From assembly GCA_020845855.1 (NCBI GenBank), contig JADLEZ010000539.1:1-32940 (forward strand): DNA of 32,940 nucleotides, given 5' to 3'. This document shows, piece by piece, positions 14,803-23,605 of this stretch. The notes below the pieces were generated by a model, which saw only the letters and a list, made by a program, of their open reading frames with translations, had not been told where the DNA came from and searched no databases. The stretch comes from Burkholderiales bacterium (lineage in GTDB: Bacteria > Pseudomonadota > Gammaproteobacteria > Burkholderiales > Casimicrobiaceae). How positions within the stretch are numbered: position 1 is the first letter of the stretch; each line of letters opens with the position of its first letter. Both the position numbers and the translations under genes were made by a program.

Positions 14803-15882
14803 CTAGCGCGTGACCGACCTGTTCCACTGGTCGTTCCACTTGCTGAGATCGATCTTGGCCGGATCGAGCTTCGCCATTTTGTTGATCCTGGCCTGGTCCA
14901 GCACAACCAGATCCTTAATCACTGGTGTGGTTGCTAACACTTTGCGCGCCTCCGGGTTGACCGGGACCACGCCGACGTTGATTGCGAACGCCTCCTGCGC
15001 TGCGACTCCCAAATAGGTGTTGATAAAGAACTCCGCGGCGGCCTGGTTCTTGGTGCCCTTGACTACGCCGACGAAGCCTTCTTTGATGATTCCCTGGTAC
15101 TTGCCCATGTTCGCCGGCACCGTCCCCACATTCACACCCGCGCGCGCCGTGCGGATTGCCCAGCCAGAATGCGCGACGGCGACCCAGACGTCACCAGACT
15201 TAAACTGCGTGATCACTTCGCCGCCAGACTTCCAGAATCGTAGGTCGGGTATCTCATTCATGAGCTTCAGTCCGGGCTCAATATTCTGCTCGTCACCGCC
15301 GGCGGACAAAGCGAACGCGCCTACCGCTTCAATGCCCCCACCCGAGGAGATGTCGGGGATCATCACGCGTCCGGCGAGCTTGGGGTTGCGCAGATCGGCC
15401 AGACTCTGCGGCGGCGCCACACCGATTTCCTTGAGTTTGTCCTTGTTGTAGATAATGACTTCCTGGGTATTCCACGTCGCGACCATGTAGTCGTTATACT
15501 GATCTTTCTGCAGGTACTTGACGTTGGGGATCTTGGCGAGATCTAGCTTCGCGAGAAGTTGGCGCCCCATTATCTCTGGAACCATAGTGCCGAGAAAATC
15601 CATCAGGTCGAAGGGTGGCTCGCCGCGCGACGCTATCAGCTTGGCAAAGTTGTCCTGCGGGCTGCCGACGACGAATTCCACTTTGCCGCCTCGCTTTTCG
15701 AACTCCTTGGCCACGAAGTCTCGTAACGTGGTGCGCGTCGCAGCACCCCAAGTACCCATCCGCAGCGTCACGCCGTCGAAGCGCGGCTCGTCGGCGCTGG
15801 CGGCAGTACCTACCAGCAGTAAAGGTACCAGCATACCGATACTGAGTCGCGCCAGCACTCTCCACAACGATTGCTTATTCAT
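14803..15882 (-). CDS. ABC transporter extracellular solute-binding protein, polyamine type (PotD/PotF-like)
   Basis: From the ATG at 15882, preceded by GGAGG with 5 nt spacing, the product has 359 residues. A Sec signal peptide covers about the first 30 (MNKQSLWRVLARLSIGMLVPLLLVG, cleavage near ASA-DE), so the mature protein is periplasmic. The body is family 1 solute-binding: LRMGTWGAATRTTLRDFVAKEFEKR, YLQKDQYNDYMVATWNTQEVIIYNKDKLKEIG and a C-terminal helical lobe ending in KIDLSKWNDQWN. It delivers ligand to the two permeases encoded upstream. The ORF in the track begins 17 codons too early. The likely ligand class is polyamine-like or a small organic ion, and the true ligand should be the substrate of this cluster. 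It is followed by the IS5 remnant. Confidence 0.9.
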   Translation of the reverse strand: MNKQSLWRVLARLSIGMLVPLLLVGTAASADEPRFDGVTLRMGTWGAATRTTLRDFVAKEFEKRGGKVEFVVGSPQDNFAKLIASRGEPPFDLMDFLGTMVPEIMGRQLLAKLDLAKIPNVKYLQKDQYNDYMVATWNTQEVIIYNKDKLKEIGVAPPQSLADLRNPKLAGRVMIPDISSGGGIEAVGAFALSAGGDEQNIEPGLKLMNEIPDLRFWKSGGEVITQFKSGDVWVAVAHSGWAIRTARAGVNVGTVPANMGKYQGIIKEGFVGVVKGTKNQAAAEFFINTYLGVAAQEAFAINVGVVPVNPEARKVLATTPVIKDLVVLDQARINKMAKLDPAKIDLSKWNDQWNRSVTR

Positions 15883-15929
15883 GACTTCCTCCATAGTTAT
15901 CGCGCCGACAAGTGTTCCTGGTCTAAGAC

Positions 15930-17393
15930 TCACTCAAACGATGCCGGCACATCGCCGAGTCCCATCCACACGCTCTTCAACTGCAGATACTCGCGTATTC
16001 CTTCGAGACCGTTCTCGCGGCCATAACCGCTCTGCTTGTAGCCACCTGCCGGCGACTGCGGGGCGACGCCGCGGTAGTTGTTCACATACACGGTACCCGC
16101 CCGCAGGGCACCGGCGAACCGGAACGCGCGCCGCAGGTCGGTGGTCCAGACGCCGGCCGCGAGCCCCAGTGCCGAATCGTTCGCCAACGCGAGAGCCCCG
16201 TCGTCGTTCGCAAACGGTATCACGGCAAGCACTGGGCCGAACACCTCCTCGCGGGCGATGCGCATCTCCGGCGTGACGCCGGTAAAGATCGTCGGCTCGA
16301 CGAACCAGCCGCCGGCGGGCAACTCGACCGCGGCGCCGCCGGCGACGCAGGTCGCGCCCTCGGCCTTTGCGATGTCGATATAGCGGAGAATCCTGCGGAA
16401 CTGCGGCTCGTTGGCGATCGGTGCGACCTGTGTCGCCGGATCGGCTGGGTCGCCGAAGCGCAATCCGCGGATCGCCGCACAGAGCAGGCGCAGGAACGCG
16501 TCGTGCACCGACGCCTCGATGAGCAGCCGCGAACCCGCGACACAGCTTTGCCCGTTGGACGCGAAGATACCGCTCGCGACACCGTTGACCGCTTGCCGCA
16601 GGTCGGCATCGGCGAAGACCAATTGTGGCGACTTGCCGCCGAGTTCCAGCGTCACCCGCTTCACCTGCAGCGCGGCCTGCGCCGCGATCGCGCGCCCGAC
16701 TTCCACCGACCCGGTGAAGCTGACCCGCGCCACGTCGGGCGCATCGACCAGCGGCCGGCCGACCGCCTCGCCGGACCCGGTCACGACATTGACGACCCCC
16801 GGGGGGAGGCCGGAACGCGCGACGAGATGCATGAGTTCCAGCGTCGACGCCGACGCGTGTTCGGAGGGCTTGACGACCAGCGCGTTGCCGGCCGCGAGCG
16901 CCGGCGCGAGCTTCCAGACGAGCAGCATCAGCGGCGAGTTCCACGCGGTGATCGCCGCGACCACACCGTAGGGCTCCCACTGCGTATAGTTGAAGGTATC
17001 GGCGCGGTCGATCGGGATCACCGCGCCCTCGATCTTGTCAGCAAGACCGGCGTAGTAGTGCAGGTACGCCGGTAGGCTGCGCAGCTGCGCCTGCGCGTCA
17101 GGCAGCCGCTTGCCGTTGTCGCGCGTCTCGATTGCGGCGAGCGCGTCGGCGCTCTCGCCCAGGAGGTCGCCGAGGTTCCGCAGCAGCGCGCCCCGTTCGG
17201 TCGGCCGCATCCGCGACCAGCGGCCAGAGTCGAAGGCGCGTCGCGCCGCCGCGACCGCCAGCGCGACGTCCGCCTGCCCGCACTCGGGGATCAACGCCCA
17301 GGGCCGCGCGGTGTACGGATCGAACGACTCGAACCATCGGCCTCCCACCGGGTCGCACCACTGCCCGTCGATGAAGATCCGGTATTGCTTCAC
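15930..17393 (-). CDS. NAD(P)-dependent aldehyde dehydrogenase
   Basis: This 487-residue enzyme starts at GTG, with a GTGA overlap to the TPP-enzyme beta gene. It belongs to the aldehyde dehydrogenase superfamily: catalytic Cys284 in NGQSCVAGSRL, general base Glu250 in TLELGGKSP, the cofactor loop SFTGSVEVG and AITAWNSPLMLLVWKLAPALAAGN. It oxidises an aldehyde to its acid in the cytoplasm. The direct link to the two-subunit TPP decarboxylase means its substrate is probably the aldehyde that enzyme releases. If the decarboxylase uses sulfopyruvate, the aldehyde would be sulfoacetaldehyde and the product sulfoacetate; betaine-aldehyde-type or other substrates are equally possible on sequence alone. 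Confidence 0.92.
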   Translation of the reverse strand: MKQYRIFIDGQWCDPVGGRWFESFDPYTARPWALIPECGQADVALAVAAARRAFDSGRWSRMRPTERGALLRNLGDLLGESADALAAIETRDNGKRLPDAQAQLRSLPAYLHYYAGLADKIEGAVIPIDRADTFNYTQWEPYGVVAAITAWNSPLMLLVWKLAPALAAGNALVVKPSEHASASTLELMHLVARSGLPPGVVNVVTGSGEAVGRPLVDAPDVARVSFTGSVEVGRAIAAQAALQVKRVTLELGGKSPQLVFADADLRQAVNGVASGIFASNGQSCVAGSRLLIEASVHDAFLRLLCAAIRGLRFGDPADPATQVAPIANEPQFRRILRYIDIAKAEGATCVAGGAAVELPAGGWFVEPTIFTGVTPEMRIAREEVFGPVLAVIPFANDDGALALANDSALGLAAGVWTTDLRRAFRFAGALRAGTVYVNNYRGVAPQSPAGGYKQSGYGRENGLEGIREYLQLKSVWMGLGDVPASFE

Positions 17394-18001
17394 TGGGCGC
17401 CCGCGTCACTGTCTTGAGGTAGGGCATCGGCGCTCGCGCCAAGCAAAGCGGCACGGAATTCATCGCGTGCCTTCGCGCTGTGCAGGCGATCGTAGTCCTG
17501 CGGGTAGCGCGTGGTCCCCGGCGTCACCCGCAGGTCGACGAAGATGGGACCGTCCTGCGCGAGTATGTCGTCGAGGCAAAGGTCGAGGTTAGCCAGCATA
17601 TCGAACGTGTGGCAATGCGCATAGCCGGCGACGCGCGCGATCGAGGCGAAATCGAGCGTGCCCCTGGCCGGCAGCGGCATGCCGCCGTTCGCTTCGTAGG
17701 TTCCGTTTTGGAAGACGAAGTGCACCAGGTTGCGCGGCGCGGCGGCGCCGATCGTGACCAGCGACCCGAGATTCATTAGCAGACTCCCGTCGCCGTCGAA
17801 GACGAGCACGCGCCGGTCCGGACAGCCGAGGGCGAGGCCCAGCGCGTGCGACGACGCCTGTCCCATCGCCCCGACCGCGAGGTAGTTGAGCGCGTCGGGC
17901 CGCAGCGCCAACCATTCGAAGGCACTAGTGTAAACGGGCACGACGATTTCGCCGGCGTAGTGCGCGGCGATGCAGCGCAGGGCTTCGTCACGTATCAGCA
18001 T
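17390..18001 (-). CDS. TPP-dependent 2-oxoacid decarboxylase, beta subunit (sulfopyruvate decarboxylase ComE-like)
   Basis: This 203-residue protein is the C-terminal, cofactor-phosphate-binding half of a split TPP enzyme. The TPP motif runs from GDGSLLMNLGSL (70-81) to QNGTYEANGG (about 98-107), the spacing expected of GDG-X(24-27)-N. MGQASSHALGLALG is the preceding conserved segment. Sulfopyruvate decarboxylase (ComDE) and relatives of phosphonopyruvate decarboxylase have this two-part form. The alpha subunit is encoded 3 bp upstream and the aldehyde dehydrogenase start overlaps its stop, so the three form a unit converting a 2-oxo acid to an aldehyde and then an acid. Whether the acid is sulfopyruvate is not proven. 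Confidence 0.85.
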   Translation of the reverse strand: MLIRDEALRCIAAHYAGEIVVPVYTSAFEWLALRPDALNYLAVGAMGQASSHALGLALGCPDRRVLVFDGDGSLLMNLGSLVTIGAAAPRNLVHFVFQNGTYEANGGMPLPARGTLDFASIARVAGYAHCHTFDMLANLDLCLDDILAQDGPIFVDLRVTPGTTRYPQDYDRLHSAKARDEFRAALLGASADALPQDSDAGAQ

Positions 18002-18004
18002 CGC

Positions 18005-18535
18005 TTACACCGGTGAGCGCCCAAGCAAAAAAACCACAGGAGAGCGTGTCTCGTACGCGCGCTCGATACCTGCCTCGAGGCGCGCCAAGTCGCAATCAGT
18101 GGACAACAGGCAATGCGCAACCCCCATCACGTCGAGCATCGGTTCGATGATCCGCACGCCGTACTTCGCAGAATCGCGCGGACTCGCTTCTGGCTCCTTG
18201 CCGAGTAGCCCGACCATCATGCACACGGGATTGCCGAATTCGACGCCGATCGCGCGCAACGCGTTGAGAGAGTCGAGCAGTCCCGTGTTCTGCATCAGCA
18301 GTAGCGCGCGCCTGCCGCAGAACGACAGCGCCGCGCAGATGGACACGCCCTCGTCCTCCTTGCAGACGCGGATCAGCGCGATGCCCGGTTCCTCGGCCAG
18401 CGGTCGCAGCAACCCTTCACTGGTCACGATGTCCGGAACCGAAATCACGTGCGACACGCCGCAACGCTTGAGCGTATCGATGATCGTGCGCCCTCGCAGC
18501 GCGTCGGCCGCGACAGCCGTCGACGCCGTCAGCAT
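18005..18535 (-). CDS. TPP-dependent 2-oxoacid decarboxylase, alpha subunit (sulfopyruvate decarboxylase ComD-like)
   Basis: This 176-residue protein, from the ATG at 18535, is the pyrimidine-binding half of the split TPP enzyme. It has DTLKRCGVSHVISVPDIVTS, the catalytic-Glu region VCKEDEGVSICAAL (about 58-70) and MQNTGLLDSLNAL, all typical of ComD-type subunits. The ORF extends upstream by 32 codons, but that extension is Arg-, Pro- and Gly-rich and lacks family similarity; the ribosome-binding site for either start is weak. The gene lies 123 bp after the PotC-like permease. It must pair with the beta subunit encoded downstream. Other split benzoylformate- or phosphonopyruvate-type decarboxylases are possible. 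Confidence 0.82.
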   Translation of the reverse strand: MLTASTAVAADALRGRTIIDTLKRCGVSHVISVPDIVTSEGLLRPLAEEPGIALIRVCKEDEGVSICAALSFCGRRALLLMQNTGLLDSLNALRAIGVEFGNPVCMMVGLLGKEPEASPRDSAKYGVRIIEPMLDVMGVAHCLLSTDCDLARLEAGIERAYETRSPVVFLLGRSPV

Positions 18536-18658
18536 CGCGCCGCCCCTGCGACCTGCGCGAGCGCCCGCGCGGCGCGCGCCCGGCCCGATGCGCCAGCGCT
18601 CGGGTCGGCTACACGGGTGACCGCACGGCATTGAAGGCGCGACATGCGGCGTGTTTCC

Positions 18659-19567
18659 CTATTTCGCCCGGAGCAGGCTGTCGAGACCGACGATGCGCTG
18701 GGCCACTATCAGCACGATCAGGGCGAACAACGCGGCCAGCGACGCCGAAGCGAGGCTAGTCGGATTGAAGTCCTGTTCCATCGTGTGAAACAGCTCAACC
18801 GGGTACGTCGTCAGGCCCGGCGCCGACAGGAAGATCGCGACCGGGACGTCGACGAACGAGGCGATGAACGCGTATAGGCCGCCGGAGAAGATTCCCGGCA
18901 GGATGACCGGTAGCGTAACGCGTCGCAGCGTTCGCCATTGCGTCGCTCCGAGTATGAATGCCGCCTCCTCGAGCCGGACGTTGAACCGCAGCAGCACGGC
19001 GCCCACGCTGCCGATGACGAACGGCGTGGCAAGGAAGACGTGGCCGACAAACAACCCGAACAGCGTGCCATCAATGTACACACCGGAAAGATCGCCGATC
19101 GTGTAATAGAGCTGCAGGAACGCGATCCCGAGCACCACGTGCGGAATCTGCAGCGGGGCCCGCAGCAGGATGCCGACCAGCGCCTTGCCGCGGAAGCGGC
19201 CGCGCACCAGGCCGAGTGCCGCCGGCACGCCGATGATGCACGCGGTCAGCGCGACGCAAAGTCCCAGCGCGAAGCTGAACCCCAACGCGTGCAGCTGCTC
19301 GCTCGAGATCCCGCGATACCACTTCAGCGTCAGTCGCTCCGGCGGAAACTGCACGTACGACATCACGACAAGGTCGTTGACCGGCGCGCTGAACGATCCG
19401 CCGACGACGACGACCAGCGGCGCGAGCAGGAACGAGAATACGGCGGCAATGTAGGCGACGGCGAGCGCCTTGCGCGGCGAGAACCGGCGCCACCGCGGCG
19501 CGGCAGGCGTGCGTGCTCCGCCGGGCAGGCTGCCCGGACCGGGCGCGCTCGCGGGGCCGGCGTTCAT
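18659..19567 (-). CDS. ABC transporter permease, polyamine type (PotC-like)
   Basis: This inner-membrane permease has 302 residues and about six transmembrane helices, starting with ALAVAYIAAVFSFLLAPLVVVV (about 34-55). The cytoplasmic EAA loop reads EEAAFILGATQWRTLRRVTLPVILPG, the contact site for the ATPase. The N-terminal 30 residues are Pro- and Gly-rich. The ATG overlaps the stop of the PotB-like gene (ATGA). It forms the membrane channel with that permease, using the PotA-like ATPase at 12676-13749 and the binding protein at 14803-15882. The TPP decarboxylase and aldehyde dehydrogenase genes are inserted between it and the binding-protein gene, which suggests a shared substrate pathway. 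Confidence 0.92.
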   Translation of the reverse strand: MNAGPASAPGPGSLPGGARTPAAPRWRRFSPRKALAVAYIAAVFSFLLAPLVVVVGGSFSAPVNDLVVMSYVQFPPERLTLKWYRGISSEQLHALGFSFALGLCVALTACIIGVPAALGLVRGRFRGKALVGILLRAPLQIPHVVLGIAFLQLYYTIGDLSGVYIDGTLFGLFVGHVFLATPFVIGSVGAVLLRFNVRLEEAAFILGATQWRTLRRVTLPVILPGIFSGGLYAFIASFVDVPVAIFLSAPGLTTYPVELFHTMEQDFNPTSLASASLAALFALIVLIVAQRIVGLDSLLRAK

Positions 19568-20418
19568 GACAGCACCAGGCGGGACGCGCGAAAGCGCCTC
19601 AACACGCCGATTGACAGGAGGTTGAGCGCCACCACGAACACGAGCAGCAACGCGGCGAGCGCGCCGGCGATTCCGTATTTGACGTCGAGCAGCATTGTGC
19701 GCTGGATCAGCACTGGCAGCGTGATCACGCGCCCGCCGCCCAGAAGCGCCGCCGACGTGAACGCGCCCATGCAGAGGTTGAACACCGTCAGGAAGCCGAT
19801 GATGATGCCGGGCAGGCTGAGCGGCAAGATGATTCGCGTGAACACGCGGAGCCGGCCCGCGCCATGGACCGTGGCCGCCTCGTCGAGCGAGACGGGAATG
19901 GTGCGGACGACGGCGAACATCAGCATCACGGCGAAGCCGAAGGTCGAGTAGATCAGCCCGACCACGACGCCGCCGACGCTGCCGACCAGCGAGAATGGCC
20001 GGTCGATCAGCCCCAGCGCCAGCAGCGCGCTATTCACCGGGCCGTCGGCGCGGAAGATGATGATGAGCCCGAACACCTGGATGACGATGGTGATGAACGA
20101 CGTCAGCACGACGATGCTGAGGAGCACGGTGGTCCAGCGCGAACGCAGCCGCGAAAGGATCTGCGCGACCGGAAACCCGACGACGATGCAGCAGGCCGCG
20201 ACGATCAGCGAGATGTAGCAGGTCAGCCACAGCGTGCGCAGGTAGTAGCCATCGGTCAGAATGCGCCGGTAGTTGGTGAGGTCGATCGTCGTCGACAGCT
20301 TACCGAAGCCCAGGTCCGCGTACAGACTTGCCCTGAGGAAGACGAACAGCGACCCCACCAGCAGCACGACACTGATGACGCAGGGGATGATCACCAAAGC
20401 TCCCCAGCGCTTCCTCAT
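19564..20418 (-). CDS. ABC transporter permease, polyamine type (PotB-like)
   Basis: From the ATG at 20418, preceded by GGAGG with 7 nt spacing, this is a 284-residue permease. About six transmembrane helices are visible, beginning with GALVIIPCVISVVLLVGSLFVFL. The EAA loop is LDEAATVHGAGRLRVFTRIILPLSLPG. The 515-codon ORF in the track is misleading: its first 231 codons are a shadow of the cobW gene. It partners with the PotC-like permease whose start overlaps its stop. No substrate can be read from the sequence. Confidence 0.92.
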   Translation of the reverse strand: MRKRWGALVIIPCVISVVLLVGSLFVFLRASLYADLGFGKLSTTIDLTNYRRILTDGYYLRTLWLTCYISLIVAACCIVVGFPVAQILSRLRSRWTTVLLSIVVLTSFITIVIQVFGLIIIFRADGPVNSALLALGLIDRPFSLVGSVGGVVVGLIYSTFGFAVMLMFAVVRTIPVSLDEAATVHGAGRLRVFTRIILPLSLPGIIIGFLTVFNLCMGAFTSAALLGGGRVITLPVLIQRTMLLDVKYGIAGALAALLLVFVVALNLLSIGVLRRFRASRLVLS

Positions 20419-20449
20419 GCGGTATCCTCCGCCGGCGCAGCGCTCGCGA

Positions 20450-21532
20450 TCACGAGAAATGCTCCCGGATGCGGTCGCGGATGACGTTCGGCGCGAGGCC
20501 TTGCGTGATGAACACCAACCGTGACGAGCGATCGTCGTCGGGCCAGCGGTCGAGCCACGACACCGGGAAGAAGACGTGCTGCACGCCGTGCACGACGGCC
20601 GGCCGCTCGGGGACGCCGGCGACGTGCACGATGCCCTTGGTGCGCAGGAGTTGGCCGCCGAAATCGGCCGCCAGCCCCCGCAGCAGCGCGTCGAATCGCT
20701 CGGGGTCGACCGGGTTCTGCAATTCGACCACGAAGCTCCCGATGCCGGCACTGCGGTAGTCGTGCCGCTGCACGCCCGCGTCGCGATCTCCAGACACCGG
20801 GGCGCCGGCCGGCAATCGGACCGCAGCGTCAACCGCGCGACCTGCGGCGAGCGTGGCGAAGTTCGCGTCGACTCCGTCGCTGGGCGGTCCGAAGATGAGT
20901 TGCGGATCGACGACGCCGCCAACCGTCTCATGAACCCGCGCCTGCGGGTTAAGCGCGCGCAACCGTGCCAGGAGTTCGGCGTACTGCCCGGCATTCGAAT
21001 GCCTCTGAACCAGATCGGTCTTTGCCAGCAGCAGGACGTCAGCCATTGCCACCTGCTTAGTCGCTTCGGGAAAGCGGTCGAGTGCCGCCGTAGCGGTGAT
21101 GGCGTCCACAACCGTGATTACTCTGTCGAGTCGGTAGCGCGCCAGCAGGTCCTGCTCCACCATCAACGTATGCATGATCGGCGCGGGGTCAGCCAGGCCG
21201 GTAGTTTCCACGACGACCCGTTCGACCGCTTGAATGCGCCCGACGTCGAGCCACATCGCGAGCGAGCCGAGCTTGTCCGCGAGATCGCCGCGGATGGTGC
21301 AGCAGATGCAGCCGTTGTTGAGCTCCATCATCATCTCGCTGCTGGTTTCGACCAGCAGGTGATCGATGCCGATCTCGCCAAATTCGTTGATGATCACCGC
21401 CGTCGACTGCATGCCGGGCTGCTTGACCAGGTGGTTAAGCACAGTTGTTTTTCCGCTTCCGAGGAATCCGGTGATGACGACGACGGGTATCCGCGCCGCG
21501 CGTCCGGCGTCCGCGGCGTTTTCGTCCGTCAT
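20450..21532 (-). CDS. CobW/COG0523-family GTPase, probable metal chaperone
   Basis: This 360-residue protein starts at the ATG at 21532 (MTDENAADAGRAARIPVVVITG); the longer ORF overlaps the PrpD-like gene. G1 is GFLGSGKTT (22-30) and the metal-binding CxCC motif is GCICCTIRGDL (Cys75, 77, 78). The NKxD-like motif is AKTD. A C-terminal CobW_C domain follows (VVELQNPVDPERFDALLRGLAADFG). COG0523 proteins use GTP hydrolysis to hand over Zn, Co or other metals to client enzymes; hydantoinase, SoxD and related metal proteins in the same operon are plausible clients. A role in cobalamin synthesis is not supported, as no cob genes are nearby. Confidence 0.9.
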   Translation of the reverse strand: MTDENAADAGRAARIPVVVITGFLGSGKTTVLNHLVKQPGMQSTAVIINEFGEIGIDHLLVETSSEMMMELNNGCICCTIRGDLADKLGSLAMWLDVGRIQAVERVVVETTGLADPAPIMHTLMVEQDLLARYRLDRVITVVDAITATAALDRFPEATKQVAMADVLLLAKTDLVQRHSNAGQYAELLARLRALNPQARVHETVGGVVDPQLIFGPPSDGVDANFATLAAGRAVDAAVRLPAGAPVSGDRDAGVQRHDYRSAGIGSFVVELQNPVDPERFDALLRGLAADFGGQLLRTKGIVHVAGVPERPAVVHGVQHVFFPVSWLDRWPDDDRSSRLVFITQGLAPNVIRDRIREHFS

Positions 21533-21614
21533 GACCGGCACTCCCGCGGCGACGGCGGATGTCCGGTTCGGCCCAACCGGACGCACACATGCTCTCCGCA
21601 CCGGCAATTCGCTG

Positions 21615-23000
21615 TCATGATCGCAGCGTCCGGAAGGGGGCGAAGGCCTTCGGTGCGTCCTCCAACGCGGCGAGATGCTCCAGAAGTCCGCGTGCGCGCG
21701 CGTCGTCGATCGCTGCGGCCGCGGTGCAACGAAGGAATTTCTGGTGCAGATCCGCATCGTTCAAAGGATTCCCCGGCATCCCTTTCGGCTCGCCAAGATA
21801 TCCACGAACCTCGGTGCCGCGGTTCGTGATCACCGTGACGCGGGCGCCTTCGGGAGCCTCTTCGGTGTGAAGCGAATCGACCCGCCGCATCTCGACCTTC
21901 GCCATCGCTTTGCGCACCAGTGGCTCCGCAAGCGTCTCGTCGGTCAGGCTCGCGATGTCGAGCCCGCGACCTGCGAGGAGCATGCCGATGGCGAAGGGCA
22001 GCGAGAACTGCGCCTCTTGCCATCGCCTGGGCCGGTCGTAGATGAGGCTCATCGCAACCACGGGCGTGACTTCGCATATCACTCGGCGCACGTCGTCGCC
22101 GGACAATCCATTGTCGCGCAGCAGTTGCTCGGTCAACTCGACAGCGGCGTGCGCACCCGAGCATACGGGGTACTGCTTGAACAGGATCCCCGGTTGCACC
22201 AGACGCCAGACCTTGCCGAGGGTCGCCAGACTGTCGGTGTCGGCATAACCGTCGTTGAGCAGCTGGAGAAACCCGGCCTTCCCCTCGAAGATCGCGGTCG
22301 GTCCCGTGAGACCGCGACCCGCCAGCAGGGCTGCCTCGACGCCGGCGGCGGCGGTCCGGCCCGCAATGACAGGTTTGGCGTCGGTGCCGAACGCGGCCTT
22401 CAACCCGCCGACCTGGCCCCCTGCCAGCGCGACCGCTGCGGTCGTCTCCTGCTCGGCGAGCCCGAAGGCCCGCGCCGCCGCGGCGGCCGCGCCGAACGCA
22501 CCGAACGTCGCCGTGCTCCACCATCCCTTGAAATAGTGACGTGTCGTGCAAAGCATCGCGACGGCATACGCGACCTCGGATCCGGCGATGAATGCCTCGA
22601 GCAACTGGCGACCGTCTCCGCCCGCTTCCTCCGTGGCCGCCAATGCCGCCGGCAACACGACGGTGGACCCGTGCATGATCCCCGTATAGCTCGTGTCGTC
22701 GAAGTCCAACGCGTGCCCCGCCGTGCCGTTCACCAGAGCGGCGCCGACCGACGAAAGACGATCTGCGAAGCCCAGCACGCCGGAATCACCGGGCGCGTAA
22801 ACCCGTCGGGCGTGCTCGAGAACCCGCCGCGGCAGGGGGTGCGCCGTCGCGGCAAGCGAGACGCCCACCACGTCGACGATGCACCGCTTCGCCGCCGCGA
22901 CAGCTTCGCTCGGCACGGCACCAAGATCGACGGCGCTGCTCCACGCGCCGATCCGCTCGGCGAGCGTCTCGATAGGCGCCGGCGCGTTGGTATCCATCAT
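21615..23000 (-). CDS. MmgE/PrpD family protein
   Basis: This 461-residue protein belongs to the MmgE/PrpD family (2-methylcitrate dehydratase, cis-aconitate decarboxylase and relatives). Family signatures are KRCIVDVVGVSLA near the start, GTAGHALDFDDTSY, IAGSEVAYAVAM and QYPVCSGAHAAVELTEQLL. The ATG at 23000 overlaps the soxG stop (ATGA). Members dehydrate or decarboxylate small hydroxy or tricarboxylic acids; many act in uncharacterised catabolic clusters. Nothing here fixes the substrate. There is no prpB, prpC or acnD nearby, so it is not the classical methylcitrate cycle. Its position between amine oxidase and transporter genes suggests it processes a pathway intermediate. Confidence 0.9.
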   Translation of the reverse strand: MMDTNAPAPIETLAERIGAWSSAVDLGAVPSEAVAAAKRCIVDVVGVSLAATAHPLPRRVLEHARRVYAPGDSGVLGFADRLSSVGAALVNGTAGHALDFDDTSYTGIMHGSTVVLPAALAATEEAGGDGRQLLEAFIAGSEVAYAVAMLCTTRHYFKGWWSTATFGAFGAAAAAARAFGLAEQETTAAVALAGGQVGGLKAAFGTDAKPVIAGRTAAAGVEAALLAGRGLTGPTAIFEGKAGFLQLLNDGYADTDSLATLGKVWRLVQPGILFKQYPVCSGAHAAVELTEQLLRDNGLSGDDVRRVICEVTPVVAMSLIYDRPRRWQEAQFSLPFAIGMLLAGRGLDIASLTDETLAEPLVRKAMAKVEMRRVDSLHTEEAPEGARVTVITNRGTEVRGYLGEPKGMPGNPLNDADLHQKFLRCTAAAAIDDARARGLLEHLAALEDAPKAFAPFRTLRS

Positions 23001-23605
23001 TCGGGTTTCCCGACCTCGCAACCGAACGACTGCGCAGCTTCGGTCAACCACTCCCAGAAGCTCACCGCATAGTCGCTAGTCACGTAGACGTCGAATACGT
23101 TTTCGCCGGCGACGGGGACCCCGTGGACGAGGACAGGGATGTGGTGGATGACGCTCTGCGCGAATGCGTCCGCGGGAAACACAGAGACATCGAGGTCGAC
23201 GGGCAAGCCGCGATTGAGAAGTTCCCGTGCTCCCGTGCCGGTCACACGCACAACCGTGCGGCTGTGCCCGATATCGGTGACGACCGTGTCGGAGCCGAAC
23301 GTGGACTCGTCGAGTCGTCGCAGCGTTTCGTCGCCCTCGGGCCCGGCCAGCCACAACCGCTCGGGAGCGACGCGGAAGATCGAGCGCACTCCCTCGGACA
23401 CCGCCGTTCGCCCGTCGTGGGGCATCCGGCAGCTACAGAGCGCTTCCAACTTCCGGCAGGTCGCGTCGAACGTCCCGGGCCAGCCGGAAACCTGGACCAG
23501 CGTGCGGCCGAGCCGCTCGTGTATTGCGACACCCGCGGTGCCTACCCGCGTACCGATTCGACCGGGTCGATAGACGGCCACCAGAGCCGAGCGCTGGTCA
23601 GACAT
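22997..23605 (-). CDS. soxG: Sarcosine oxidase gamma subunit
   Basis: SoxG of 202 residues shows SEGVRSIFRVAPERLWLAGPEG, TDIGHSRTVVRVTGTGARELLNRGLPVDLDVSVFP and the C-terminal YVTSDYAVSFWEWLTEAAQSFG, standard for the small gamma subunit of heterotetrameric sarcosine oxidase. It has a GcvT-like fold and stabilises the complex. It overlaps the end of soxA by 8 nt and the start of the PrpD-like gene by 4 nt. Gene order soxBDAG is the usual one. Confidence 0.92.
   Translation of the reverse strand: MSDQRSALVAVYRPGRIGTRVGTAGVAIHERLGRTLVQVSGWPGTFDATCRKLEALCSCRMPHDGRTAVSEGVRSIFRVAPERLWLAGPEGDETLRRLDESTFGSDTVVTDIGHSRTVVRVTGTGARELLNRGLPVDLDVSVFPADAFAQSVIHHIPVLVHGVPVAGENVFDVYVTSDYAVSFWEWLTEAAQSFGCEVGKPE

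Noticed and set aside
19564-21111. 515-codon minus-strand ORF
   Set aside because: The first 231 codons are a frame shadow of the cobW gene; the permease starts at 20418 after a good ribosome-binding site.
21675-23072. 465-codon plus-strand ORF, and similar long ones at 12016, 20576 and 25485
   Set aside because: All are antisense to genes with clear families (PrpD-like, LysR and ATPase, cobW, soxA) and show no domain motif.
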